Assembly (NCBI GenBank): GCA_965262505.1
Contig: CBDHFM010000030.1
Span: 4,030,001 to 4,094,000, forward strand
DNA length: 64,000 nt
Direction: 5' to 3'
Source: JACPPO01 sp965262505
GTDB taxonomy: Bacteria; Acidobacteriota; Vicinamibacteria; Vicinamibacterales; UBA2999
Each line of letters begins with the position of its first letter. Within the stretch, counting starts at the first letter, position 1. The notes under the pieces are model-generated. The model was not told the DNA's origin. It worked only from the letters and a program-made list of their open reading frames with translations, and did not search any database. Positions 20,243-28,552 of this stretch are shown piece by piece. Made by a program: the position numbers and the translations under genes.

Positions 20243-20374
20243 CGCGCTTGAAGAGGTGAGGCCGGACCTCCCAGCTCCAGGCCGAGACGAATCCCCCCAA
20301 GTCGTCTAGAGCGCAATTGAAGAATAAGCCGCGAATGCCCGGCGGGGTGGGTGCATTCGTCGTTCGGAGGAACC

Positions 20375-23317
20375 ATGGAAAGAGGCCCTGCCCGCGAAGC
20401 TGCCGCATCTGCTCAGCAGACACAGTCAGCAGAAGCGACACCCGCGTCGCCGGTCCACCCCGAGTCGTCTCGCGGGCGAAAGGCCGCCGAGCCGATGGGG
20501 ACAACTGCACCGGGACTGGAGTTCCCCCGCTATTTCACGCTGCCGGGTGTCGATCCGTTCGACGAGGTCGAGTGGGAGATCCGGTCGGCCGTGATCGGGA
20601 ACGAGAAGGGCAAGGTCGTCTTCGAGCAGCGCGACGTCGAGATCCCCGCATTCTGGTCCCAGCAGGCCACGAACATCGTCGTGTCCAAGTACTTCCGCGG
20701 TCAGCTCGGGGTGCCCGAGCGCGAGTACAGCGTGAAGCAGCTGATCGGCCGCGTGGTCGACGCGATCGCGCACTGGGCGCGTGAGCAGAAGTACTTTGCC
20801 AGCGAGGATGCGCTGCGGTCGTTTTCATGCGAGTTGAAGCACCTGCTCGTGTACCAGAAAGCGGCGTTCAACAGTCCTGTCTGGTTCAACTGCGGCTTCG
20901 AGAAGGCGCCGCAGTGCTCGGCGTGCTTCATCAATGCCGTGGAAGACACGATGGACTCGATCCTGACGCTGGCCAGGACCGAGGGCATGCTGTTCAAGTT
21001 CGGCTCCGGCACCGGCAGCAACCTTTCCGCCATCCGCTCGTCGAAGGAGCTGTTGGCGGGCGGCGGCACCGCCAGCGGGCCCGTCTCGTTCATGAAGGGC
21101 TACGACGCGTTTGCCGGCGTGATCAAATCGGGCGGCAAGACGCGCCGAGCGGCCAAGATGGTCATCCTCAACGCCGACCATCCCGACATCGTCGACTTCA
21201 TCAGGTGCAAGGTGGAGGAAGAGAAGAAGGCGTGGGCGCTCATCGACGCCGGCTACGACGGCTCGTTCACGGGCGTTGCGTACGGGTCGATCTTCTTCCA
21301 GAACTCCAACAACAGCGTACGCGTGACAGACGACTTCATGCGAGCCGGGCTGGATGACGAAGAGTGGCAGACGAAGGCGGTAAGAAACGGCGAGGTCGTG
21401 GACACCTACAAGGCGCGCGATCTCATGCGGATGATCGCGGATGGGACCTGGATGTGCGGCGACCCCGGGATGCAGTTCGACACCACGGTCAACGACTGGC
21501 ACACGTGCCCGGAGACCGGCCGGATCAACGCGAGCAACCCCTGCTCGGAGTACATGTTTCTGGACGATTCGGCGTGCAACCTGGCGTCGATCAACCTGAT
21601 GAAGTTCGTGAAGGACGACGGTGAGTTCGACGTGGCGGCGTTCAAGTCGGCCTGTCGCACCCTCATTACGGCGCAGGAGATCATCGTCCCGAACTCGAGC
21701 TATCCGACCAAGGCCATTGAGAAGAACAGCCACGAGTACCGGCCGCTGGGTCTCGGGTATGCGAACCTCGGCGCCCTCTTGATGTCGCGCGGGCAACCGT
21801 ACGACAGCGACGAGGGGCGGGTGTACGCGTCGGCGGTCACGGCGGTGATGACCGGTGAGGCGTACGCGCAGTCGGCGCGGATCGCGCGGGATCATGGCGG
21901 TTCGTTTGGCGGCTACGACAAGAATCGCGAGCCGTTCCTGCGCGTGATGCGCAAGCATCGCGACGCGGTCTGCGAGATCAACACGAAGTTCGTGCCGTCC
22001 GATCTCTACGCGGGCGCGAAGCAGGCGTGGGACGAGGCGGTGGAGCTCGGCGAGGACTTCGGCTACCGAAACGCGCAGGCCACCGTGCTCGCGCCGACCG
22101 GCACCATCGGCTTCATGATGGACTGCGACACCACGGGCGTCGAGCCGGACATCGCGCTGGTCAAGTACAAGAAGCTCGTCGGTGGCGGGCTGATGAAGAT
22201 CGTCAACGGCACGGTGCCGATGGCGCTCGGAAAGCTCGGCTACCCGAAGCCTGAGATCGAGGCGATCATCCAGTTCATTGACGAGCACGAAACGATCGAG
22301 GGCGCGCCATTCCTCAAGGAAGAGCACCTGCCCGTGTTCGATTGCGCGTTCAAGCCGGCGCAGGGCGATCGGTCGATTCACTACATGGGCCATATCCGGA
22401 TGATGGGCGCCACGCAACCGTTTATCTCCGGCGCCATCAGCAAGACCGTCAACGTACCGCGCGACGCGACGGTCGAAGAGATCGAGGAGGCCTACGTCGA
22501 GTCATGGCGCCTCGGTGCCAAGGCGATCTCCATCTATCGCGATGGCAGCAAGCGGACGCAGCCGCTCAATACGTCGAGGGCTGGCGTGACCGACACGCGG
22601 AACAACGTCGGTGGCGGCGTGGCGGCGGGTCCAGGGGCGGACCTTCAGGCCCGTCCACACGAGGTCGTACACGAGGTCGTGAAGCTGGTCGAGCGGCCGG
22701 CGCGGCGGAGGCTGCCTGACGAGCGGCACTCGCTCACGCACAAGTTCGACATCGCCGGGCACGAAGGCTACATCACCGTGGGCCTCTTCGCCGACGGGAC
22801 ACCGGGCGAGATCTTTCTGACGATGGCGAAGGAGGGATCGACGATTTCCGGCTTTGCCGATGCGTTCGCGCAGGCCATCTCCTACGCGCTGCAGTACGGC
22901 GTGCCGCTGCAGGTCCTGGTCGACAAGTTCAGCCACGCGCGTTTCGAGCCGTCGGGAATGACCAAGAATCCAGAGGTCCGGTTCGCGAAGTCGATCGTCG
23001 ACTACATCTTCCGGTGGATGGCCTCGAAGTTCCTGTCGCCGGAGGCGCAGTTCCGCGCCGGCGTCAACCTGCGCGAGGAGTCTGCGGAAGACAAGCCCTC
23101 TGCAGTGGCCGGTCAGGTAGCCGAGAGCCTTCAGGCCTCCCGGGGGGCGACGCCTGCGGCCGCCGGGCCGCCGACGGTCCCGTCGAGGACCTCCGAGTTC
23201 GCCGCGATCCAGAACCAGGAGGACGCGCCGCCCTGCTCCACGTGTGGCTCGCTGATGATTCGCAGCGGCTCCTGCTACAAGTGCACAAACTGCGGCACGA
23301 CCAGCGGTTGCGCGTAA
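20375..23317 (+). CDS. nrdJ: Vitamin B12-dependent (class II) ribonucleoside-diphosphate reductase
   Basis: A 980-residue adenosylcobalamin-dependent reductase that makes deoxyribonucleotides with or without oxygen. The core shows NSPVWFNCGF, QCSACFINAVEDTMDSI, the substrate region NASNPCSEYMFLDDSACNLASIN, and the barrel end ATVLAPTGTIGFMMDCD. The C-terminal end CSTCGSLMIRSGSCYKCTNC has four zinc-ligand-like cysteines plus the redox cysteines typical of NrdJ. ATG at 20375 was chosen over an in-frame GTG at 20351 because CGGAGGA lies just before it. Two variable linkers contain short CCTTCAGG-centred palindromes (22635-22656 and 23125-23139). Likely controlled by NrdR. Confidence 0.95.
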   Translation: MERGPAREAAASAQQTQSAEATPASPVHPESSRGRKAAEPMGTTAPGLEFPRYFTLPGVDPFDEVEWEIRSAVIGNEKGKVVFEQRDVEIPAFWSQQATNIVVSKYFRGQLGVPEREYSVKQLIGRVVDAIAHWAREQKYFASEDALRSFSCELKHLLVYQKAAFNSPVWFNCGFEKAPQCSACFINAVEDTMDSILTLARTEGMLFKFGSGTGSNLSAIRSSKELLAGGGTASGPVSFMKGYDAFAGVIKSGGKTRRAAKMVILNADHPDIVDFIRCKVEEEKKAWALIDAGYDGSFTGVAYGSIFFQNSNNSVRVTDDFMRAGLDDEEWQTKAVRNGEVVDTYKARDLMRMIADGTWMCGDPGMQFDTTVNDWHTCPETGRINASNPCSEYMFLDDSACNLASINLMKFVKDDGEFDVAAFKSACRTLITAQEIIVPNSSYPTKAIEKNSHEYRPLGLGYANLGALLMSRGQPYDSDEGRVYASAVTAVMTGEAYAQSARIARDHGGSFGGYDKNREPFLRVMRKHRDAVCEINTKFVPSDLYAGAKQAWDEAVELGEDFGYRNAQATVLAPTGTIGFMMDCDTTGVEPDIALVKYKKLVGGGLMKIVNGTVPMALGKLGYPKPEIEAIIQFIDEHETIEGAPFLKEEHLPVFDCAFKPAQGDRSIHYMGHIRMMGATQPFISGAISKTVNVPRDATVEEIEEAYVESWRLGAKAISIYRDGSKRTQPLNTSRAGVTDTRNNVGGGVAAGPGADLQARPHEVVHEVVKLVERPARRRLPDERHSLTHKFDIAGHEGYITVGLFADGTPGEIFLTMAKEGSTISGFADAFAQAISYALQYGVPLQVLVDKFSHARFEPSGMTKNPEVRFAKSIVDYIFRWMASKFLSPEAQFRAGVNLREESAEDKPSAVAGQVAESLQASRGATPAAAGPPTVPSRTSEFAAIQNQEDAPPCSTCGSLMIRSGSCYKCTNCGTTSGCA

Positions 23318-23354
23318 CGGGAAGATACCGACCCGTCAGATAGCCCACGATCGC

Positions 23355-23393
23355 GGGGCGGACTGGACACTAGTGTCTTGGCTGGCCCGCCCC
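23355..23393 (+). terminator. Hairpin downstream of nrdJ, possible terminator
   Basis: Outer arms GGGGCGG (23355-23361) and CCGCCCC (23387-23393) enclose the perfect palindrome GACACTAGTGTC (23366-23377). No T-run follows, so intrinsic termination is uncertain. Confidence 0.35.
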
Positions 23394-23473
23394 TGCGCCT
23401 TCCAGCCAGTGCCCCGTGGTATCCTCCGCGGACACGCCTGATCCCGACGACTTTTTGAAGAGGAGCTACCGCT

Positions 23474-24374
23474 ATGGAACCGACGAATCAACCGCTGCCT
23501 CGGGAGGCGATCGACGCGTACAACCTTTACATTCACGGTGAGATCGACCGTCGCTCGTTCTTCGATCGCGTGAAAAAGGTCGCGATCTCCGGCGTGGCCG
23601 CCGCGGCCATCGTCGACCAGTTGATGCCGAACTACGCGGCAGCGCAGCAGGTGTCGCCGACCGACGCCCGCATCAGGACCGAGCGCGCCACGGTCCCGTC
23701 GCCGAATGGCAACGGCAGCATTGAGGGGCTGCTCGTGCGCCCGGTCGCAGCCGGCACCGAGCGTGCCCTCCATCCTGGTCATCCACGAAAACCGAGGGCT
23801 CAACCAGCACATCGAGGATGTCGCCCGTCGCCTGGCGCTCGAGAACTTCATGACGTTCGCGCCGGACGGCCTGACGTCGGTCGGAGGCTATCCCGGTGAT
23901 GATGAGAAGGGCGGAGCGGCGTTCCGTGAGGTCGATCGCGCCAAGATGCGCGAGGACCTCCATGCCGCAGCCGTGTGGCTGAAGAATCGGCCGGACAGTT
24001 CGGGGCGCCTCGGGGTGACCGGCTTCTGCTTTGGCGGCGGGGTTTCCAACGCGCTGGCCGTCCGGATGGGCGAGGACCTGCACGCGGCGGTGCCGTACTA
24101 CGGCGGCGCGCCGCCGGCAGCCGACGTGGCGAACATCAAGGCCGCGGTGCTCGTGCACCACGGCGGCGAGGACGCGCGGCTCGTCATGGCGTGGCCGGAA
24201 TACGAGGCAGCGCTCAAGTCGGCCGGCGTGACGTACGAAGGACACATCTATCCGGGCGCGGGTCACGGCTTCAATAACGACTCGTCGGCAGCGCGGTACA
24301 ACAAGGCGGCCGCCGACGCGGCCTGGGCGAGCACCGTCGCCTGGTTCAATAGGTACGTGCGCGCGGCGGGCTAG
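23474..24374 (+). pseudogene. Dienelactone hydrolase family protein, frameshifted
   Basis: Alpha/beta hydrolase gene split over two frames. Frame 1 (23474 onward, good SD GAGGAG) gives a Tat-type signal (DRRSFFDRVKKVAISG) and runs to about LLVRPVAAGTE. The homologous sequence continues in the next frame from VPSILVIHENRGLNQHIEDVA to the stop at 24374. The change lies near 23760-23765 and is explained by one extra base. The downstream part keeps the DLH nucleophile motif GFCFGGG and the catalytic His in PGAGHGF. Intact homologues are about 300 residues and exported. A real lesion or a sequencing error cannot be told apart here. Confidence 0.8.
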
Positions 24375-24401
24375 CGCGACGCGGCCTGATAGCTGAGTAC
24401 G

Positions 24402-24435
24402 AAGAAGAGGCGGACCCTCGGGTCCGCCTCTTCTT
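24402..24435. terminator. Bidirectional intrinsic terminator
   Basis: A perfect 15-bp stem (24402-24416 with 24421-24435) with loop CTCG. Flanking A and T bases (AAGAAGAGG ... CCTCTTCTT) serve both directions. It sits between the convergent hydrolase and elongation factor P genes. Confidence 0.8.
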
Positions 24436-24478
24436 GTGTACGCCACGCGGCTATCTCGCCGACGGATTGGTAGCGAGA

Positions 24479-25054
24479 TCAGACGCGTCCCGCGAATTCC
24501 CTGCTCTCGGAGTGGACCTTGACCTTCTCGCCTTCCTTGATGAACAGCGGCACGCGAATTTCGAGCCCTGTTTCCAGCGTGGCGACCTTCGTCACGCCCC
24601 CGCTGGCGGTATCGCCGCGGATGCCGGGCTCCGTATACGTCACGGCGAGTTCCACCAGTACCGGGAACTGCACCCCGATCGGATTGCCGTTGAATTTCTG
24701 GATCTGGACCATCACGTTGTCGGCCAGCAGCAGGCGGTCGCCGCCGAGCATGTCCGGCTGCAGTGTCAGCGTTTCGAAGGTCTCCTGGTCCATGAAGTGG
24801 TGGCCGTCCCCATCGCCGTAGAGGTACGACGCCGATATCACGACGAGATCCGGCTCCCGGAACTTGTCGCCCGCCTTGAACGTCTTGTCGAAGACACCGC
24901 GCGTGAGGAGGTTCCGCATCTTGAGGCGGACCAGCGTCTGGCCGCCGCGCGCCGTCGGCTTCGACACCTCGACGTCGAGGCAGTGATACGGTGCGCCTTC
25001 ATATTCGAAGAACATCTTGCGCTTGATGGCGATCGCTTCAATCAGGCTGGGCAT
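24479..25054 (-). CDS. Elongation factor P family protein, EfpL (YeiP)-like loop
   Basis: A 191-residue three-domain EF-P homologue that would relieve ribosomes stalled at polyproline. The N-terminal KOW-like domain, the central FMDQETFE region and the C-terminal GIRGDTASGG ... ATLETG ... VPLFI block are all present. The loop that reaches the peptidyl-transferase centre reads SKPTARGGQTLVR, one residue longer than in classical EF-P (PGKGQA), with Arg36 instead of the modifiable lysine. This loop resembles EfpL/YeiP (SPTARG), while the rest resembles ordinary EF-P. No SD is visible; TAGTAT lies 13 nt before the start. Confidence 0.9.
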   Translation of the reverse strand: MPSLIEAIAIKRKMFFEYEGAPYHCLDVEVSKPTARGGQTLVRLKMRNLLTRGVFDKTFKAGDKFREPDLVVISASYLYGDGDGHHFMDQETFETLTLQPDMLGGDRLLLADNVMVQIQKFNGNPIGVQFPVLVELAVTYTEPGIRGDTASGGVTKVATLETGLEIRVPLFIKEGEKVKVHSESREFAGRV

Positions 25055-25097
25055 AGGGGATGGACTAATACTATCGGGTTACCATCGCTACAGTGGC

Positions 25098-25751
25098 ATG
25101 ACAGGTCGATCTGTGTTCACCAGGGTCGTAGTCGGGCTGACGGCCGTCGGGGCGTTCGCCGTGCTCTTCGTGCGCTCGGCTCAGGATGCCCGCGAGGCGC
25201 CGTTTATCGTCGCGCGCGAGGATCTGGCCCCCTGGAGCCTCGTGCTCGAGCCGGAACGCGACGCGGTGGGCTCGTGGCTGGCGCTCAGGCCGCCCGAGCC
25301 GCTCGCGGCGCCTCTCGGGCGGCAGATTTTCGCGCGGGGAGGAGAGTCCGTCCGGTATCCGAATCCGGCCTCGTTACCGCTCCTCCTGCGCAACGAATTC
25401 GAAAGCGCGCTTGCCGGAATCCTCACGGCGGACGCTGTCATGAATCTCGCTCGCTCGGCCGGTCTCGAGTCGGCAACGTTCGAGCCGCGGTGCATGGCGC
25501 ATCGACGCATCAGTGAGCCTGGGGCGACCAGGGGTGTCTACTTCATCCTCTTCGACGCGCCGGCATTCGGCCAGTTCCGGCAGCAAGTGGCAGAGGCGCT
25601 CGGCCGCGCCGCCGCCGACGCCTCGCTGTTCGATCCCGCGGCGCTGTCGCCCGTCTTGATCGTCGCGGGGATCGACGGGAATTTCAGCCGATGGCTGCCG
25701 CTGCGCGCGAACCCCGACGCCGACTGTCTCGCCCCGATCGAGGTGCGGTGA
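25098..25751 (+). CDS. Hypothetical protein with N-terminal signal/anchor
   Basis: 217 residues, not recognised. An N-terminal hydrophobic stretch (VVVGLTAVGAFAVLFV) suggests export or membrane anchoring. The remainder contains one Cys pair candidate (CMAH ... DADC) and mixed hydrophobic and charged sequence. The ATG at 25098 was chosen because the signal-like segment then starts at about residue 9; upstream codons overlap the divergent efp gene. The next gene begins 16 bp after its stop, so they may share a transcript. Confidence 0.6.
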   Translation: MTGRSVFTRVVVGLTAVGAFAVLFVRSAQDAREAPFIVAREDLAPWSLVLEPERDAVGSWLALRPPEPLAAPLGRQIFARGGESVRYPNPASLPLLLRNEFESALAGILTADAVMNLARSAGLESATFEPRCMAHRRISEPGATRGVYFILFDAPAFGQFRQQVAEALGRAAADASLFDPAALSPVLIVAGIDGNFSRWLPLRANPDADCLAPIEVR

Positions 25752-25767
25752 GAGGCGGGCAGGCACC

Positions 25768-26160
25768 GTGCTGATCATCTGGCGCCTGTTGATCAATGCC
25801 GCCGCGTTGTGGGTGGCGACTCCGGTCGTGCCGGGCATTTCGTTCGATGGCGACTGGCGGCTGCTCTTTGCAGTGGCCCTCGTGTTCGGCGTGATCAACG
25901 TGTCCGTGCGGCCCGTCCTGGCGGTGCTGACGCTGCCGCTGCTCGTGGTCACGCTCGGGCTGTTCACCTTCGTGCTGAACGCGTTGATGCTGTGGCTGAC
26001 GAGCGCGATCTCGAACGCGCTGGCGTTGGGTTTTCACGTGGAGGGCTTCGGCGCCGCCTTTCTCGGCGCGTTCGTGGTCTCTGTGGTGAGCTTCCTGCTG
26101 TCGCTGTTCGTCGCATCGGGCGCGCGCGGCCGACGCGCGCACCACCCCACCCGCGCGTGA
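25768..26160 (+). CDS. Phage-holin-4-like / YvlD-type membrane protein
   Basis: 130 residues, four predicted membrane helices, starting LIIWRLLINAAALWVATPVVPGI. The pattern of helices, the VSVRPVLAVLTLPL segment and the size match the YvlD (Phage_holin_4_2) family, widespread small membrane proteins of unknown role. The name holin is historical and does not imply a prophage. It overlaps the next gene by one base (TGATG). Confidence 0.85.
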   Translation: MLIIWRLLINAAALWVATPVVPGISFDGDWRLLFAVALVFGVINVSVRPVLAVLTLPLLVVTLGLFTFVLNALMLWLTSAISNALALGFHVEGFGAAFLGAFVVSVVSFLLSLFVASGARGRRAHHPTRA

Positions 26161-26885
26161 TGAGAGCGTCGGTCATCGTCCCGGCCTTCAACGAGGAAGA
26201 AGGTCTCACGGCGTCGCTGCGGAGCATTCGCCAGGCGACCGAGGTCCTGGGCGCCGCGGGATGGTCGTCGGAGCTCATCGTCTGCGACAACAATTCGACA
26301 GACCGGACCGCCGCCATCGCGCGCGAGGAGGGCGCGCAGGTCGTCTTCGAGCCGATCAATCAGATTTCACGCGCCCGCAACAGGGGCGCGGCGCGCGCGA
26401 CGGGCGACTGGTTGATCTTCGTGGATGCGGATTCCCGTCCCAGTCGTGGGCTCTTTACCGATGTCCTACGTGTGATCGAGGAGGGCCGGTGCATCGCCGG
26501 CGGCAGCACGATCTGTTTCGACACGCCCAGCCGTGGTGTGGCGTTCCTCGGGTGGAGCTGGAACGCGATCAGCAGGCGCGCGCGATGGGCCGCAGGGTCG
26601 TTCGTGTTCTGTGAGGCGACGGTGTTCCGTGAGGCCGGGGGGTTCAGTCAGGAGCTGTACGCCACCGAGGAGATCGATCTGTTTCGGCGCCTGAAACGCA
26701 TCGCTCGTCGACACGGAAGGACGATTGAGATTCTGTGCCGCCATCCGCTCCAGACCAGCGCGCGGAAAGCGCGCCTCTACACCTGGCGCGAGGCGCTGCG
26801 ATTCATCACACGAACGGTTGTCCGGCGGGGGCGCACGTTGAGGAGCGCGGAGGAGTGCTTCTCGTGGTACGACGGCCGGCGCTGA
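26160..26885 (+). CDS. Family 2 glycosyltransferase
   Basis: A 241-residue GT-A fold transferase. The N-terminus SVIVPAFNEEEGL, NNSTDRTAAIA and the metal-binding FVDADSRPS (DxD) are clear, and the acceptor region ends with YATEEIDLFRRLKR. There are no membrane segments. It would transfer a sugar from a nucleotide-sugar to lipid or glycan. The acceptor is unknown, and no polysaccharide cluster surrounds it. The start overlaps the stop of the upstream membrane protein gene. Confidence 0.9.
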   Translation: MRASVIVPAFNEEEGLTASLRSIRQATEVLGAAGWSSELIVCDNNSTDRTAAIAREEGAQVVFEPINQISRARNRGAARATGDWLIFVDADSRPSRGLFTDVLRVIEEGRCIAGGSTICFDTPSRGVAFLGWSWNAISRRARWAAGSFVFCEATVFREAGGFSQELYATEEIDLFRRLKRIARRHGRTIEILCRHPLQTSARKARLYTWREALRFITRTVVRRGRTLRSAEECFSWYDGRR

Positions 26886-26902
26886 CGACGACCGCTGCCG
26901 GG

Positions 26903-27757
26903 CTACTCAGGCAATCGCGCGCGAGGAATTCCGATCGCCAGCGCGATCTGCCGCAACTTGTCCTGAATCAGGCGTGTGTTGCGGGCCCCCATCCGCGCCA
27001 GGTGCTTCTGAGCTGGCGTCAGGCTCTCAAGTGCCTCGTCTCTAAAGGTGTACGCGGCTTCGCTTGGTACGAGACGCACGTCCGCGCCCAGCGCGGGTGT
27101 GCGAAGCAAGGCCACGATCGCTCGTTCCAGAGCGCCGTTGAACGATCCTCCGCGCCCCAGCTCGTCGTAGGCCTCGTCGAGGCGTGGCTTCAGCGTTCCG
27201 CAGAGTCGCGCGGCAGCTTGGACGTCCACCGAGTCGACGGCCGCGGCGATCGGTGCATACCGCACATAGCTCCGAGGATCCAGGAACAGCCCTTGGCCTT
27301 CACCGGTCACGCGGAACGCGCCGTCAGGCCGAAGTGTACTGAGGTGCACCGCCGGGCCCGCTCCGCTGCCGATGTTCTCGACGATCACCGTGAAATTACG
27401 GATGAGGCCGTCGGTGGCAAGCCACGCGGTCACTCGTGGGTGCGCCGACAGCGTTCTAGTGAGTGCGCCCACCAGCCTATCGCTGTCGTCCAGCGACGGA
27501 AGAACTACGGCGTCGACGGCGTCGGTCGTCGCGCAGAGCCCGAACGGCGTGGTCGTTGGCGGGGCGGCGGCAGTGGCAATCGGAGGCTGCTCGGGCGCAG
27601 GCTCCTCCGCCTGACGTCCCGACACAAAGTACCAGACCACCATTCCGACCGCCAACACCGCCGCCGCGCCGACGAGCCACGGTGTGGGCGAGCGCGGTGG
27701 CCGTTCGTCGGAGGGTGGTGCCGGCGTCTTCTCAACGTCGAATTCAGAAGGATCCAC
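26903..27757 (-). CDS. DUF3014 domain protein
   Basis: 284 residues: a Pro-rich cytoplasmic start, one membrane helix (about residues 28-47, LVGAAAVLAVGMVVWYFVSG), a Pro/Ala linker, then a periplasmic DUF3014 region (LDDSDRLVGALTRTLSAHP ... YVRYAPIAAAVDSVD ... LTPAQKHLARMG). Function unknown. The GTG start is read from 27757; TATGCT lies 20 nt upstream. The gene is divergent from alkB and converges on the glycosyltransferase gene. Confidence 0.8.
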   Translation of the reverse strand: MDPSEFDVEKTPAPPSDERPPRSPTPWLVGAAAVLAVGMVVWYFVSGRQAEEPAPEQPPIATAAAPPTTTPFGLCATTDAVDAVVLPSLDDSDRLVGALTRTLSAHPRVTAWLATDGLIRNFTVIVENIGSGAGPAVHLSTLRPDGAFRVTGEGQGLFLDPRSYVRYAPIAAAVDSVDVQAAARLCGTLKPRLDEAYDELGRGGSFNGALERAIVALLRTPALGADVRLVPSEAAYTFRDEALESLTPAQKHLARMGARNTRLIQDKLRQIALAIGIPRARLPE

Positions 27758-27821
27758 GGTCAGAGCCTCTTAGACACAGCATACTCCTCTGGCGCCGTCG
27801 AGCAGGCGCCCCCGGCACAGC

Positions 27822-27827
27822 TATCAT
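27822..27827 (+). promoter_or_regulatory. Candidate -10 box of alkB
   Basis: TATCAT ends 9 nt before the ATG. GCAGGA in the gap could also act as a weak SD. Confidence 0.35.
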
Positions 27828-27836
27828 GAAGCAGGA

Positions 27837-28457
27837 ATGGTCATCGCGCTGCCGGGCGTGGCGTGGCTGAAGCAGTACCTCCCGCTCGACGAACAACGGG
27901 CGCTCGCCGCCCGTTGCCGCGACATCATGGACGGTCCCGCCGGCGGATACGTGCCCACCGTGCGCGGCGGCGGCAAGATGCGCGTCCGCATGGTGTGCCT
28001 CGGCCGCCACTGGAACCCGCTCACGTACAGGTACGAAGAGACGAGGGCCGATTACGACGGGTCGCCAGTCGCGCCGGTCCCCGAGACGTTCGCGACGCTG
28101 GCCACGCGGATCGCGCTGGAGGCCGGGTTCACGTTCCGGCCCGACATCTGCCTCATGAACTGGTACGGATCGGATGGCCGGATGGGCCTGCATCAGGACA
28201 AGGACGAAAGCCCGGCGTCAATCGGTGCGGGACTGCCGGTGGTCTCGATCTCGATCGGTGACACCGCGCGGTTTCTCTTCGGTGGGGTACGCCGCCGCGA
28301 TCCGGTGGACACTATCTCGCTCGAATCAGGCGACGCGTTCGTCTTCGGCGGAGCCGCACGCCTCCGCTATCATGGCGTGTCGCGCATCCTGCCGCACACG
28401 GCGCCGTCGGCGCTCGGCATCGAGGGGCGATTCAACCTTACCTTCCGCCAGTACTGA
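27837..28457 (+). CDS. alkB: AlkB-type 2-oxoglutarate/Fe(II) dioxygenase
   Basis: A 206-residue oxygenase that removes methyl groups from 1-methyladenine and 3-methylcytosine in DNA or RNA. Iron ligands H119 and D121 (LHQDKDE) and H179 (RYHGVSR), plus the 2-oxoglutarate arginine in GRFNLTFR, are all present, and the length matches E. coli AlkB. It seems to stand alone. No ada-like regulator is visible in the window. Confidence 0.93.
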   Translation: MVIALPGVAWLKQYLPLDEQRALAARCRDIMDGPAGGYVPTVRGGGKMRVRMVCLGRHWNPLTYRYEETRADYDGSPVAPVPETFATLATRIALEAGFTFRPDICLMNWYGSDGRMGLHQDKDESPASIGAGLPVVSISIGDTARFLFGGVRRRDPVDTISLESGDAFVFGGAARLRYHGVSRILPHTAPSALGIEGRFNLTFRQY

Positions 28458-28540
28458 AACGTCGGTGCGGTTGAGGCGCAAGAACGGCCCGGCTGAAGTC
28501 TGGGCGTTTGAAGAAGACCCATCGGGCCTCCCTGCCCGGC

Positions 28541-28546
28541 CATAAT
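28541..28546 (+). promoter_or_regulatory. Candidate -10 box of the class V aminotransferase gene
   Basis: CATAAT ends exactly 6 nt before the GTG start, the spacing expected if the transcript begins at the start codon. No SD is present. Confidence 0.45.
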
Positions 28547-28552
28547 GAACCA

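Larger units (their letters stand above)
20017..20374. other. 358-bp intergenic region upstream of nrdJ
   Basis: No gene is seen. The left part (20040-20160) is G+C-rich and without recognisable features. The right part holds a sigma-70-type promoter and two NrdR-box-like sequences (listed separately) and the nrdJ ribosome binding site CGGAGGA at 20365-20371. No B12-box or cobalamin riboswitch core was found. Confidence 0.6.

Noticed and set aside
20040..20374. Possible cobalamin riboswitch before the B12-dependent reductase
   Set aside because: No B12-box-like core or convincing long-range pairing could be found; the visible signals are a promoter and NrdR-type boxes.
25768..26160. Holin-like gene as evidence for a prophage
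   Set aside because: It matches the YvlD-type family found in normal chromosomes, and no other phage gene is near.
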